Source: Beta vulgaris subsp. vulgaris
Taxonomy: Eukaryota; Streptophyta; Magnoliopsida; Caryophyllales; Amaranthaceae
Assembly (NCBI RefSeq): GCF_026745355.1
Contig: NC_079202.1
Span: forward strand, 10,589,487 to 10,653,486
Direction: 5' to 3'
Length of the DNA: 64,000 nucleotides
Part shown: positions 12,076 to 23,916 of the stretch, one piece after another
How the letters are laid out: each line of letters begins with the position of its first letter
How positions within the stretch are numbered: the first letter of the stretch is position 1
Notes under the pieces: model-generated
The model's database searches: none
What the model saw: only the letters and a program-made list of their open reading frames with translations
What the model was told of the DNA's origin: nothing
Program-made: the position numbers and the translations under genes

Positions 12076-14980
12076 AATTTTCAGGCATTTAAATATTTGT
12101 TAAGCAACAATGTATTAACCATAGGCAAATGAAAACTATCAAAGTCGATCACATACAATACACACATGCATGAGGTTAACATGGCCAAAGAGAAGAATAG
12201 TTCAATAAAACTTCTCACACCATTAATTAGGTCTCTATAACTGAACCCATAATGACCTTTTCAAATGTACTCATCTTGCGCTCTTTACAAGGAGACACAC
12301 ACAAAAGAGTTCATCTACCTCTCACTTTCACATCTGAATAGCCACACCAGAATGCCAATCCACTATCAAATACCAAAGGATAAAAGGCAATCAACTAGAA
12401 GATAATACAAATATAATTACTAGAGAGAGAACGCAAATGGTTAACACCAACACGATAGTGAACCCTCTTGCCCTTAGCCACTCTACTTGGCTTTCACCTT
12501 TCAACACACTCATAAAAGTGAACCTTACTTCTTATGGCCCTGCTAAGATTAGGCAGGTATGGCACATCCCAAGTATAAAATCACAAAGTACTCATCGAGC
12601 ACTAATATTGCTTCTTTACATAAACGAGCACCAATAGAGACTCATAACTTCTTAAACAATTTGGGAAACTAATTCATCATTATATTAAGATTGCCCATGA
12701 TTTCCCTAAGTCCATTAATACCTTTCTAACCAAGAAAGCATGAAACACTAGGACAAATCCAGTTTAAGAACTCTATCTATGTTACTCCTTAGTTGATCTA
12801 CTCACCAACGACAGTAGGAATCCACAAAACCAAAAGGTTATGAAGCAATCAAGACAATAAAAACACTTTATCATACTCTTGCAAACACAAATATATATTC
12901 ACAAATAGCTTAATATGATTCACATAGATGAATAAAATAAGCAGTGATAAGAAGAAGCACTTTCCACAACATCAATTTCACAAGGTCTCAAAAACACATG
13001 TGAAGCACATAACATAAGGATAGAGGTCCTATCTTAGTAGACAAACACAAGAGTCTAACTTCTCGAGAGACTATCCAATCCTTTGAAAAAAAAAATATAA
13101 TTATATGAAACAACTACTAGGGTGCCCAAAGAATTACACTTCATACGCAAATATTAAGATATTTTCCACTAGATTAAGGATTAATATCCATAATATAAGA
13201 CACCTTAATATAACCAATAAAGGAACCTTAAATAATGGGGTTTCTCCGAAACACGACTTAGCACCCGAGCTACCAAGAAACCAAAAGTCCAATATGACTA
13301 AACATGGTCAACGAATTTCAAATTCTACCGGAATTTAACAAAGCAACTCTATACTCAAATGTATTCAACATATATAATACAATGAGCAGAAGTATACAAC
13401 TCATAGCTCAAAGAAACAAATAAGGGTACCCAATAACATTAAATTTCATGGAAGTTTTCTTCTCCACCTCACTCACCTAGATGAGTCCAACTAACTACCA
13501 GTTAGTGTCAAACAAAAACTTACCCCACCTTGCACCACAAATTTAGCAATAACATGAATTATTCAAAAGAACAAATAGTGGGGCACATAACAACATATTA
13601 TGCATAGCTAGACTGCTAGAGTTCGAGTATGTAACTTAGATAGAAAACTTCCCTAGAGTCACTTTGGTAACCTCAATGTGCTTGATCACTTTCCTTTTGA
13701 TCTTCACCTTTTCGTTGACTTTCCTTGAATTTACAGTAGCTTCACAACAATGACCACACTGTTATCACTTGTCATCTTCAGCCACTATACGAGACATATA
13801 CCGTCATATATTTTCCAACCCTTCATCAAAACAAACAAAAGGAATACAAATGGACTCATTCCATAACACAAATCGTCGCAACTAGGATTACCCACTTCCT
13901 AGATTGCGCCGTCATTGATAATTTCACGATTATTTTCAGGAGAGAGAAAATATTTTTACAAATGAGTTAGAGTTTGAGAATAAAGAAAGTAGTAAGAAAT
14001 CTTTTCTTCCAAAAAACACAAAGTTTGTCGAGTCAATCCAAAGTTGGTATAGAATAAACCTTCTACCACTCAATATTACATGATAGTTTGTATGCTGCCA
14101 ATAATATCATTCTATGGTACACAAACATTATCAATATCATACAAAAAAACATTAATGTAGATGGTCAGATTGAATCATTTATTTACTACTCCTAAGACCT
14201 ACACAACAAGAGAAACTAAACAAACTTTCACTCTACCCTTCATCGCACATGGCACAATCGAGGCATAAAAGGCTTTGATCACCAATCAACTACCCAGAAT
14301 TTGACAGCAAATTTACAAACGGTTTCAAATACAAAAAGTGCAACAATAGTTAAAGTAGGTGCTTAACGTTGCAACACCAGTTCCACCGTCATATCAAGTC
14401 ATCAACATATAGAACTCTGAAACCAAAGATCAAAATTCAAACAGATATATAAAATAAAATGGTGGAATGACATGTTCTCACCAGCAAATATAGAAATTCC
14501 GATGAAACTCGCTCTAAACCTGACAAAACAGGTATTCCGACGAAATAAATTAAATCATCTACCATTACTACTTTATGAAGACGGGTGAGAATTGTCAATC
14601 GCGATGCACAATAGGAATTAGAGTTCCTACAACAGCATCAGGAATGAAAATAATTTAAAGCATAAAGGACAAATTCCACCTTTTGGGATAATAAAAAAAT
14701 AGTAGTTTGAGGAAACAACACTAATCAAAATAAAGGGATTACACCATAGTTAACCAATTCGAATGGATCGAATTATTAATATAATTGATGCGAACTGTCC
14801 AAACGCAATTTTGGAAATAAAAGATGCGCACCAAACATATAATCGCCCCTATAAATACTGAACAAATCAAAGAGCACATCTGCAAAACTCATATAAGCAA
14901 CAATTCAAATACGTTTCTTGATCGAATGAAAGATTAGCAAAAACAATACTCAGTTACCAAAAAAAAATTCAACTTTAGAA

Positions 14981-15699
14981 TATAGGAACGAAAACTGGTA
15001 ACCAAAGAAGAAGACTTATCTGATAGTCGTGGCGTGAAAATCACTGCCCTAAAGTTGAATTTGCCCGTAACAACACACGGACTCACAGCAATCAACCTCC
15101 AGGGATACACGACTTCTACCTTTCCGGTGTTGACAGAAAAGCAGATTGAGAACGCTTTTGAATATTGTCCAGGATTTTAGAGGAGAAAGAAAGCAGTGAA
15201 GAAGAAAGTGTTTTCTCTTTTTTTCTGTCCCCATGAAATAATTTACCCCAATATTTATAGAGAGATGAAACAAGAAGGTCGTTGAAAATGTGGGGAAAAA
15301 ATGGTCACTTAGTGGGGAGAATCATGGCAGCAGTTATGGAGAGAATTAAGGAAACCGTCACATTAAGGGAGAGATTAAGGGGGAAAACGGTAACATAATA
15401 CTGGGAGAGATTAAGGGGAAAAACGGTCATAATGATGACCCAAAATTTAGTTAAGTTAAGTTTATTCCCCAAATCCCAAATCCAAAGCCCAAGGCCCATG
15501 GCCCGGTCCGGGCGACGCGCGTGTGGTGACTCCAATCACCACATACCCACAAAAAGCCTCATTGCTACACAACTCAAAGGGTAGTAATGGTTATAAACCT
15601 TTACAGTTCCCTTATATTCTTTCAATGGAGGACAAGAGACTCTTCACATTCTTTTGAAGCAAACTTTGAGTTTATAAAAACCTCTTATAAACTCCAACA
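14981..15699 (-). repeat. LTR 2 (shared middle LTR)
   Basis: 719 bp, the same sequence as LTR1 and LTR3 apart from small changes (for example GAAAATCACTG for GAAATAATCACTG near 15037). It serves as 5' LTR of one unit and 3' LTR of the other. Confidence 0.9.
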
Positions 15700-16267
15700 A
15701 TCCCCCACATGATTCAAAAGAAGAAAACAGAAGAAATAGGGCTGAAAACAGATGATCTGGGTAATAGATACTAAGTTTTGAAGTATCAATGTCTTATGGA
15801 CTTGAATTGACACTCATTGCATACAAATATGTCTTACTGTCATAAGAGGTAGATTTCTCTTTGAACCTTTCACGAAGTTAGCAAAGCATAGTTGCGCACT
15901 CAACCTTTTTCAAATCAAGAAACGTTCTCGCAATTATAATACAGGTGCCCCACAATTAGCCTGGATTCTCGCGAATGCTCTAGAGAGCCTAAGCCTTTGG
16001 ACTCTCATAGGGGATTGGGCGTAACCCCCACATTCAATAGGTAAGTTCATCAAGTTTGTACTGTCACAAACCACCTCAAATAAGGCTATGAACTTATTAA
16101 GAGCTTATGCTCAACCTTACACATATAACAGTATATTAAAACAAAATACTACATCACTTTTATTAATAGCAATGGTAGTAGTACAATAACTTGAGTTGTT
16201 TTGTGATTTCGTTTGACCCTTTGAACTTAGGAATTCCTAAGAAGGGTATCCATCACAATTCACTCAA

Positions 16268-16573
16268 CACTAGGCTTTAAACCCATTCCTTGTGCTAACT
16301 CTAGCACCAATTTTCTCCAAAGGCCTTTGGTGAGAGGATCAACAATATTCCTCTCCAACTTTATATATACTCGAGTCACATTTTTCTAATTAGATTTCTC
16401 ACAATAGCATTCCTTAAGCGAAAATGCCTTCTCTTTCATTATAGGCTAGATTATTATTTGCTACTGTAATTGTTGCTTATGAATCACAACGCATAGAAAC
16501 TGATGGAGCTGGCTTACACCACAGTGGAATATCAACAACCAAACCCTTTATCCACTCAGCTTCCTGTCCTGCC
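16268..16573 (-). pseudogene. Copia RNase H remnant, copy 2
   Basis: Nearly identical to the remnant at 11770-12075, including the same inactivating stops. The decay therefore happened before the unit was doubled. Confidence 0.75.
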
Positions 16574-19474
16574 AATTTTCAGGCATTTAAATATTTGTTA
16601 AGCAACAATGTATTAACCATAGGCAAATGAACACTATCAAAGTCGATCACATCAATACACACATGCATGAGGTTAACATAGCCAAAGAGAAGAATAGTTC
16701 AATAAAACTTCTCACACCATTAATTAGGTCTCTATAACTGAACCCATAATGACCTTTTCAAATGTACTCATCTTGCGCTCTTTACAAGGAGACACACACA
16801 AAAGAGTTCATCTACCTCTTACTTCCACATCTGAATAGCCACACCAGAATGCCAATCCACTATCAAATACCAAAGGATAAAAGGCAATCAACTAGAAGAT
16901 AATACAAATATAATTACTAGAGAGAGAACGCAAATGGTTAACACCAACACGATAGTGAACCCTCTTGCCCTTAGCCACTCTACTTGGCTTTCACCTTTCA
17001 ACACACTCATAAAAGTGAACCTTACTTCCTATGGCCCTGCTAAGATTAGGCAGGTATGGCACATCCCAAGTATAAAATCACAAAGTACTCATCGAGCACT
17101 AATATTGCTTCTTTACATAAACGAGCACCAATAGAGACTCATAACTTCTTAAACAATTTGGGAAACTAATTCATCATTATATTAAGATTGCCATGATTTC
17201 CCTAAGTCCATTAATACCTTTCTAACCAAGAAAGCATGAAACACTAGGACAAATCCAGTTTAAGAACTCTATCTATGTTACTCCTTAGTTGATCTACTCA
17301 CCAACGACAGTAGGAATCCACAAAACCAAAAGGTTATGAAGCAATCAAGACAATAAAAACACTTTATCATTCTCTTGCAAACACAAATATATATTCACAA
17401 ATAGCTTAATATGATTCACATAGATGAATAAAATAAGCAGTGATAAGAAGAAGCACTTTCCACAACATCAATTTCACAAGGTCTCAAAAACACATGTGAA
17501 GCACATAACATAAGGATAGAGGTCCTATCTTCGTAGACAAACACAAGAGTCTAACTTCTCGAGAGACTATCCAATCCTTTGAAAAAAAAAATATCATTAT
17601 ATGAAACAACTACTAGGGTGCCCAAAGAATTACACTTCATACGCAAATATTAAGATATTTTCCACTAGATTAGGGATTAATATCCATAATATAAGACACC
17701 TTAATATAACCAATAAAGGAACCTTAAATAATGGGGTTTCTCCGAAACACGACTTAGCACCCGAGATGCTACCAAGAAACCAAAAGTCCATATGACTAAA
17801 CATGGTCAACGAATTTAAATTCTACCGGAATTTAACAAAGCAACTCTATACTCAAATGTATTCAACATATATAATACAATGAGCAGAAGTATACAACTCA
17901 TAGCTCAAAGAAACAAATAAGGGTACCCAATAACATTAAATTTCATGGAAGTTTTCTTCTCCACCTCACTCACCTAGATGAGTCCAACTAACTACCAGTT
18001 AGTGTCAAACAAAACTTACCCCACCTTGCACCACAAATTTAGCAATAACATGAATTATTCAAAAGAACAAATAGTGGGGCACATAACAACATATTATGCA
18101 TAGCTAGACTGCTAGAGTTCGAGTATGTAACTTAGATAGAAAACTTCCCTAGAGTCACTTTGGTAACCTCAATGTGCTTGATCACTTTCCTTTTGATCTT
18201 CACCTTTTCGTTGACTTTCCTTGAATTTACAGTAGCTTCACAACAATGACCACACTGTTATCACTTGTCATCTTCAGCCATATACGAGACTTATACCGTC
18301 ATATATTTTCCAACCCTTCATCAAACAAACAAAAGGAATACAAATGGACTCATTCCATAACACAAATCGTCGCAACTAGGATTACCCACTTCCTAGATTG
18401 CGCCGTCATTGATAATTTCACGATTATTTTCAGGAGAGAGAAAATATTTTTACAAATGAGTTAGAGTTTGAGAATAAAGAAAGTAGTAAGAAATCTTTTC
18501 TTCCAAAAAACACAAAGTTTGTCGAGTCAATCCAAAGTTGGTATAGAATAAACCTTCTACCACTCAATATTACATGATAGTTTGTATGCTGCCAATAATA
18601 TCATTCTATGGTACACGAACATTATCAATATCATACAAAAAAACATTAATGTAGATGGTCAGATTGAATCATCTATTTACTACTCCTAAGACCTACACAA
18701 CAAGAGAAACTAAACAAACTTTCACTCTACCCTTCATCGCACATGGCACAATCGAGGCATAAAAGGCTTTGATCACCAATCAACTACCCAGAATTTGACA
18801 GCCAAATTTACAAACGGTTTCAAATACAAAAAGTGCAACAATAGTTAAAGTAGGTGCTTAACGTTGCAACACCAGTTCCACCGTCATATCAAGTCATCAA
18901 CATATAGAACTCTGAAACCAAAGATCAAAATTCAAACAGATATATAAAATAAATGGTGGAATGACATGTTCTCACTAGCAAATATAGAAATTCCGACGAA
19001 ACTCGCTCTAAACCTGACAAAACAGGTATTCCGACGAAATAAATTAAATCATCTACCATTACTACTTTATGAAGACGGGTGAGAATTGTCAATCGCGATG
19101 CACAATAGGAATTAGAGTTCCTACAACAGCATCAGGAATGAAAATAATTTAAAGCATAAAGGACAAATTCCACCTTTTGGGATAATAAAAAAATAGTAGT
19201 TTGAGGAAACAACACTAATCAAAATAAAGGGATTACACCATAGTTAACCAATTCGAATGGATCGAATTATTAATATAATTGATGCGAACTGTCCAAACGC
19301 AATTTTGGAAATAAAAGATGCGCACCAAACATATAATCGCCCCTATAAATACTGAACAAATCAAAGAGCACATCTGCAAAACTCATATAAGCAACAATTC
19401 AAATACGTTTCTTGATCGAATGAAAGATTAGCAAAAACAATACTCAGTTACCAAAAAAAAATTCAACTTTAGAA

Positions 19475-20200
19475 TATAGGAACGAAAACTGGTAACCAAA
19501 GAAGAAGACTTATCTGATAGTCGTGGCGTGAAATAATCACTGCCCTAAAGTTGAATTTGCCCCGTAACAACACACGGACTCACAGCAATCAACCTCCAGG
19601 GATACACGACTTCTACCTTTCCGGTGTTGACAGAAAAGCAGATTGAGAACGCTTTTGAATATTGCCCAGGATTTTAGAGGAGAAAGAAAGTAGTGAAGAA
19701 GAAAGTGTTTTCTCTTTTTTTCTGTCCCCGTGAAATAATTTACCCCAATATTTATAGAGAGATGAAACAAGAAGGTCGTTGAAAATGTGGGGAAAAAATG
19801 GTCACTTAGTGGGGAGAATCATGGCAGCAGTTATGGAGAGAATTAAGGAAACCGTCACATTAAGGGAGAGATTAAGGGGAAAAACGGTAACATAATACTG
19901 GGAGAGATTAAGGGGAAAAACGGTCATAATGATGACCCAAAAATTCAGTTAAGTTAAGTTTATTCCCCAAATCCCAAATCCCAAAGCCCAAGGCCCATGG
20001 CCCGGTCCGGGCGACGCGCGTGTGGTGACTCCAATCACCACATACCCACAAAAAGCCTCATTGCTACACAACTCAAAGGGTAGTAATGGTTATAAACCTC
20101 TTTACAGTTCCCTTATATTCTTTCAATGGGGGACAAGAGACTCTTCACATTCTTTTGAAGCAAACTTTGAGTTTATAAAAACCTCTTATAAACTCCAACA
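19475..20200 (-). repeat. LTR 3 (5' LTR) of compound copia element
   Basis: 726 bp. It ends in CTCCAACA directly before the ACTAT duplication at 20201-20205. Small differences from LTR1 and LTR2 (for example CCCCGTGAAATAATT near 19726) show independent mutation. Confidence 0.9.
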
Positions 20201-20358
20201 ACTATATCATATAGAATTTACATCATATCTGAATAATACAATGTCATTCAAACACTCACTATATCATGCAGAAACTCACTATATCATGCAGAAATTACAT
20301 CTTTCTATATATTAAAGCACGTGTCACGATATATACTACAACCTAACAACCTACATCT
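20201..20358. repeat. Target duplication ACTAT plus minisatellite, right part
   Basis: ACTAT at 20201-20205 completes the duplication. Downstream, CACTATATCATGCAGAAA is repeated, continuing the minisatellite interrupted at 10474. Confidence 0.7.
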
Positions 20359-20363
20359 TACTG

Positions 20364-20970
20364 TGTTAGGAAACAGGGTGTTGTAGTTTGATTAATGCGG
20401 AACAGAAAATCAATGAAATAATAAAGGTGAGAAAATAATAAAGATGAACAAACAAAGAACACAATGATTTATTACGTGGTTCGGTCAAATTTGACCTACA
20501 TCCACACCACAGGTGGGGGATTAGAGCTTCTTCACTATAATGGAGAAAATCAGAGAGAATAATACAAGGACTCCTAAATCTAGAGGCTAAAAGTGTTTCA
20601 TAAGTTGTGTTAATAATAATGAACACCAAGAGCCCTTTTATAATCATAAGTCACCCGTACAAACCCATAACTCAAAAACGAAAAAATATCGAAAAACGCG
20701 TTCAGCGCTCAAAACCGCGCACCGCCCGACCGGGTCGGGCGAAATCCGCCCGGTCGGGCCCGGGACGAAACAGCTTCGTCAATTCTTCGTAAAACAGTCA
20801 TAACTTTCTCATTTCTCATCGAAATTGGGCATATGACCTATCGTTGGAAAGCTCTTTAAACAAGCTATCACCTCCAATTTGAATCACATCAAAACCATTT
20901 ATAGATTGAGAGATATGTGCATTCAAAGTTAGCCTTATGCCATTCACAAGATTTCAAGTCATAATTAACA
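20364..20970 (-). mobile_element. Solo LTR, copia type
   Basis: A 607-bp block starts TGTTAGGAAACAGG and ends ATAATTAACA, with inverted TGTTA/TAACA tips and a TACTG duplication at 20359-20363 and 20971-20975. No internal region is present, so it is a solo LTR left by LTR-LTR recombination. The minus strand carries a TATA-like GATTATAAAAGGG (about 20635-20647) and ACCGAACCACGTAATAAATC, a phrase common in plant copia LTRs, so transcription would run on the minus strand. A CCCGACCGGGTCGGGC palindromic GC patch is at 20725-20760. Confidence 0.85.
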
Positions 20971-20975
20971 TACTG

Positions 20976-21110
20976 CATGTTAAAACATTTTATATTAAAA
21001 TTGAATCCCCAATTATATTGCATATAATATCACTATATGTTTTCTGTTGATGAAATCCACTATATTGTATATAAGTACACTATATCTCTATAAAACTTAC
21101 CATATGAAGT
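20976..21110. other. AT-rich spacer between solo LTR and MULE
   Basis: Contains CACTATAT-like words similar to the minisatellite on the left. No gene. Confidence 0.3.
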
Positions 21111-21185
21111 TAATATCAAGAGAACGTATTGTGTCGGACACGTCCGACAATAATCTTTGGTCGGACGACTTTCAGGGGGTTTCAA

Positions 21186-21761
21186 TTTTTTTTCAGTTAG
21201 TCTTAATTTTTTTTCAGTTAGTCTTAATTTTTTTTTCAGTTAGTCTTAATTTTTTTTCAGTTAGTCTTCATTTTTTTCCAGTTAGTCTTAATTTATTTTC
21301 AGTTAGTCTTCATTTTTTTCAGTTAGTCTAAATGAAAGTAAGTTACCTCTAAATGAAAGTAAGTTACCTCTAAATGAAAGTAACTTAGGTCTAATTGAAA
21401 GCAACTTAGGTCTAAATGAAAGTAAGTTAGGTCTAAATGAAAGTAAGTTACCTCTAAATGAAAGTAACTTAGGTCTAACTGAAAATAACTTAGGTCTAAC
21501 TGAAAGTAAGTTAGGTCTAAATGAAAGTAAGTTACCTCTAAATGAAAGTAACTTAGGTCTAACTGAAAGCAACTTAGGTCTAACTGAAAGTAACTTAGGT
21601 CTAAATGAAAGTAAGTTATCTCTAAATGAAAGTAACTTAGGTCTAAATGAAAGTAACTTAGGTCTAACTGAAAGTAACTTAGGTCTAACTGAAACTAAGT
21701 TAGGTCTAAATGAAAGTAACTTACCTCTAAATGAAAGTAACTTAGGTCTAACTGAAAGTAA
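21186..21761. repeat. Paired inverted 21-bp minisatellites
   Basis: First array (21186-21327): units of about 21 bp reading CAGTTAGTCTTAATTTTTTT. Second array (21328-21761): about 20 units of 21 bp alternating TCTAAATGAAAGTAAGTTACC-like and TCTAACTGAAAGTAACTTAGG-like types. The reverse complement of unit 1 (TTAAGACTAACTGAAAAAA) resembles unit 2, so the arrays meet head to head at TTAGTCTAAATGAAAG near 21328. The multiple-of-three period keeps a heptad reading frame open on the minus strand; this is not a gene. Confidence 0.8.
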
Positions 21762-22095
21762 AAAAAAACACTAACCTCTGCTTTCCTCTCACTTTCTCCT
21801 TCTTCTTCATTCCTCTTAGCTGATTTCTTTCTTCTTTGTTAGATAAAAAAAAAAGTATAACAAAACTATATACATTCAATGGCTCGAAATTCTTCATTTC
21901 TGCTTTCCTTCACATTTTACATTAGTAGTGAAACGTTTACCTTTCTATAACACCTTCATTCTTCCATTTTCATTTTCATTTTCGCAACTTCTTTTTCTAT
22001 ATTCATTTGCTCTCTTGCAAACCTTCATTGCTTTTCATCATCATCATCTTCTTCTTCCCATTTCCTAGGGTTTCTTCTTGATATCATCATCTTTC

Positions 22096-22246
22096 GTGAG
22101 TACTCTTCTCATTTTTGCGATACTTACTGTGATTCTCCATCTTTTTTAATGTTTATGCGTATTATTTTGTTGTTCAGATGAAGAAAGAACAGCAGTACCG
22201 TTGTCACGGTTTCGTCCGACGAAACATATTGGGTCAGACGGTCTGA
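22096..22246 (+). pseudogene. Captured intron and 22-codon ORF in the MULE
   Basis: A pyrimidine-rich leader (21780-22095) ends at a donor TTTC|GTGAGTAC (22096), with an acceptor TTGTTCAG ending at 22177. The next base starts ATG AAG AAA GAA CAG CAG (22178). The ORF runs 22 codons into the right terminal repeat and stops at TGA 22244-22246. This looks like the 5'UTR intron and start codon of a host gene cut off by the transposon end. Parent gene not recognised. Confidence 0.45.
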
Positions 22247-22286
22247 CCCAATACTTTCACTAATATCAATTATCAACCTGGTGTAC

Positions 22287-22456
22287 CAAGTAGTACTTAG
22301 TCTAGTGGTTTGCTTTGTATCTCACAAGCCCCAATAAAGGCACTTTGAGGGTGGGAATTTCCCCTTACCGTACCCCCTACTCCCAAGAGTCGGATTGACC
22401 TATACGAAGTTCCGATCCGGTTATGACGCCTTCTTCTTACCTTAAAAAAGAAAAAA
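22287..22456 (+). mobile_element. tRNA-derived SINE
   Basis: A 170-bp block with an A-box-like TTAGTCTAGTGG (22297-22308) and a B-box-like AGTTCCGATCC (22409-22419), ending in an A-rich tail. It is bracketed by an imperfect 19-bp direct repeat, AATTATCAACCTGGTGTAC at 22268-22286 and AATTACCAACCCGGTGCAC at 22457-22475 (three T/C differences). This fits an L1-mobilised SINE that inserted beside the MULE duplication. Confidence 0.75.
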
Positions 22457-22475
22457 AATTACCAACCCGGTGCAC

Positions 22476-23028
22476 ACTAAGTTAGTATACACCGGGGCGA
22501 TTTAAGTTTTTTTTCCTTACTATTACCCCCTTGGTCTTTTTCTAGTTGCTACATTTTACCATTTAGATATGTCTCTTTTTAGTTGCTACATTTGCCAAGT
22601 TTTTTTTACTTTTGGTATGTTGTACCCACATACTATTTACCTTTATACCCTTATTTTTGTCTTCGTTACACAAAAAAACTACTACTTTATACTTTGTTAC
22701 TCTAATTTTCAATGGTCCCAACATGTTTTCTTGCTTGGTGGACTAAAATAATTATATCAACTGAAAAAAGAGGAAGAGAGTATATCATTATATGGCAGGC
22801 AAACATTCAAGAATAAAAAAGTTGGACATATTTTTGTCCTAACATAATGGACAAAGTTTACAACGAATCAAGCTAGTATGATTGGAGATTGAAAGGTATG
22901 TAGTGTAGATCGTATTTGGTTCACATTTAAATATTTAATATATGAATGGTATTTAAGCAATGAGTTCTTTTTGAGGGGATAAGCAATGAGTTACTTAATT
23001 CAGTTTCATCTGTTGGCTTATTATATGG
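22476..23028. other. Intergenic, partial MITE-like sequence
   Basis: 22520-22610 has CTTTTTCTAGTTGCTACATT-type words common in Stowaway-like MITEs, but no paired end. No gene seen. Confidence 0.3.
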
Positions 23029-23502
23029 TCCCTTCGTTTTTAATATTTTACTTATAGGGGTATTCCCATTTTAAAGTCCATCCACAAAAATTGTTTTAAA
23101 TAAGTCAACTTTTGTGTGGTATTTCCATTTTAAGTTTACTTTTTGATTATCTCCGATTGAGTTAGGCTTGTATGTCTATTTTCTTCTATTGAGTTTTAAC
23201 ATGTTTGTGACTTGTTTAGTAGGTTATTTATGATATGTGTTACAATGTCCCTTCTTCTAAATCAGGTGAGGGTGAGGGTGGAACATTGTAACATGTATCA
23301 TAAGTAACCTACTAAATAAGTCACAAACAGATTAAAACTCAATAGAAGAAAACAAACATACAAGCCTAACTCAATCAGGGATAATCGAAAAGTAGACTTA
23401 AGATGAGAAGATCCCATAAAGATTGACTTATTTAAAACAATTTTTCCTAAAAAGAATTACTAAAAAAGACAAGTGTTGCATTAATTTTGGAGCGAATACA
23501 AT
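23029..23502. mobile_element. Long foldback MITE
   Basis: Arms 23086-23249 and 23281-23446 are reverse complements over about 160 bp with few mismatches (ATTGTTTTAAATAAGTCAA against TTGACTTATTTAAAACAAT; TTACAATGT against ACATTGTAA), separated by about 30 bp containing GGTGAGGGTGAGGGTGG. Outer edges are weaker (CCCTTCG left, CGAATAC right). Noncoding; a strong potential hairpin. Confidence 0.8.
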
Positions 23503-23636
23503 ATGTGGACAATATAAACATGTTATTTGCAATTACTTGATAATGAAGGAATTATTAAATAGAGACCAAATGTTGTCTGGAAATTGCGAAGCATCTATTA
23601 GAATAATATTTGTCAAGTTGATTGAAGTATTACAAT

Positions 23637-23638
23637 AT

Positions 23639-23676
<38 letters not shown>

Positions 23677-23717
23677 GTATATATATGTATGTATATGTAT
23701 ATATATGTATGTAAATG

Positions 23718-23750
<33 letters not shown>

Positions 23751-23756
23751 GTATAC

Positions 23757-23789
<33 letters not shown>

Positions 23790-23875
23790 TGTATGTATGT
23801 ATATATATATATATATGTATGTATATGTATATGTATATATGTATATGTATATGTATATATGTATATATATATGTA

Positions 23876-23915
<40 letters not shown>
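23637..23915. repeat. TA/TATG microsatellite
   Basis: About 280 bp of TA interspersed with TATG units. Tyr/Ile/Met-only readings on both strands come from the repeat. Confidence 0.95.

Positions 23916-23916
<1 letters not shown>

Larger units (their letters stand above)
10479..20200 (-). mobile_element. Compound copia-like element: LTR-int-LTR-int-LTR
   Basis: Three LTRs (10479-11202, 14981-15699, 19475-20200) alternate with two internal regions (11203-14980 and 15700-19474) in the same orientation. LTRs read TGTTGGAGTTTATAAGAGG...CGTTCCTATA on the minus strand, and each upstream polypurine tract reads ATGTGGGGGAT next to TGTTGG, a hallmark of Ty1-copia elements. Only one ACTAT duplication flanks the array. 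Copies differ by scattered substitutions and small indels, so they are close but not identical. The internal regions keep only a decayed RNase H segment; the rest is noncoding, so the element is non-autonomous. A tRNA-type primer site is not obvious: TGGTAACTGAGT lies about 20 nt inside the LTR edge and only partly matches TGGTATCAGAGC. Confidence 0.9.
21111..22269. mobile_element. MULE-type transposon with captured sequence
   Basis: The element (21120-22260) is flanked by the 9-bp duplication TAATATCAA (21111-21119 and 22261-22269), diagnostic of Mutator-like elements. Ends are imperfect inverted repeats: GAGAACGTATTGTGTCGGAC on the left and, in reverse complement, GTGAAAGTATTGGGTCAGAC on the right. 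Each end also contains its own small palindrome (GTCGGACACGTCCGAC; GGGTCAGACGGTCTGACCC). No transposase is present. The inside holds two opposed 21-bp minisatellites and a gene-like leader with intron and ATG, so it is Pack-MULE-like. Confidence 0.85.

Noticed and set aside
12437..17134. Identical 66-residue readings at 12437-12637 and 16934-17134
   Set aside because: They are the same antisense stretch of the doubled copia internal region; identity reflects duplication, not selection.
21303..21572. Minus-strand protein with heptad LLSFRGN/LLSFRPN repeats
   Set aside because: A 21-bp tandem repeat keeps the frame open; no start context, family or non-repeat part.
21328..21761. CRISPR-like array
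   Set aside because: Units are contiguous with no unique spacers, in a plant genome; it is a minisatellite.
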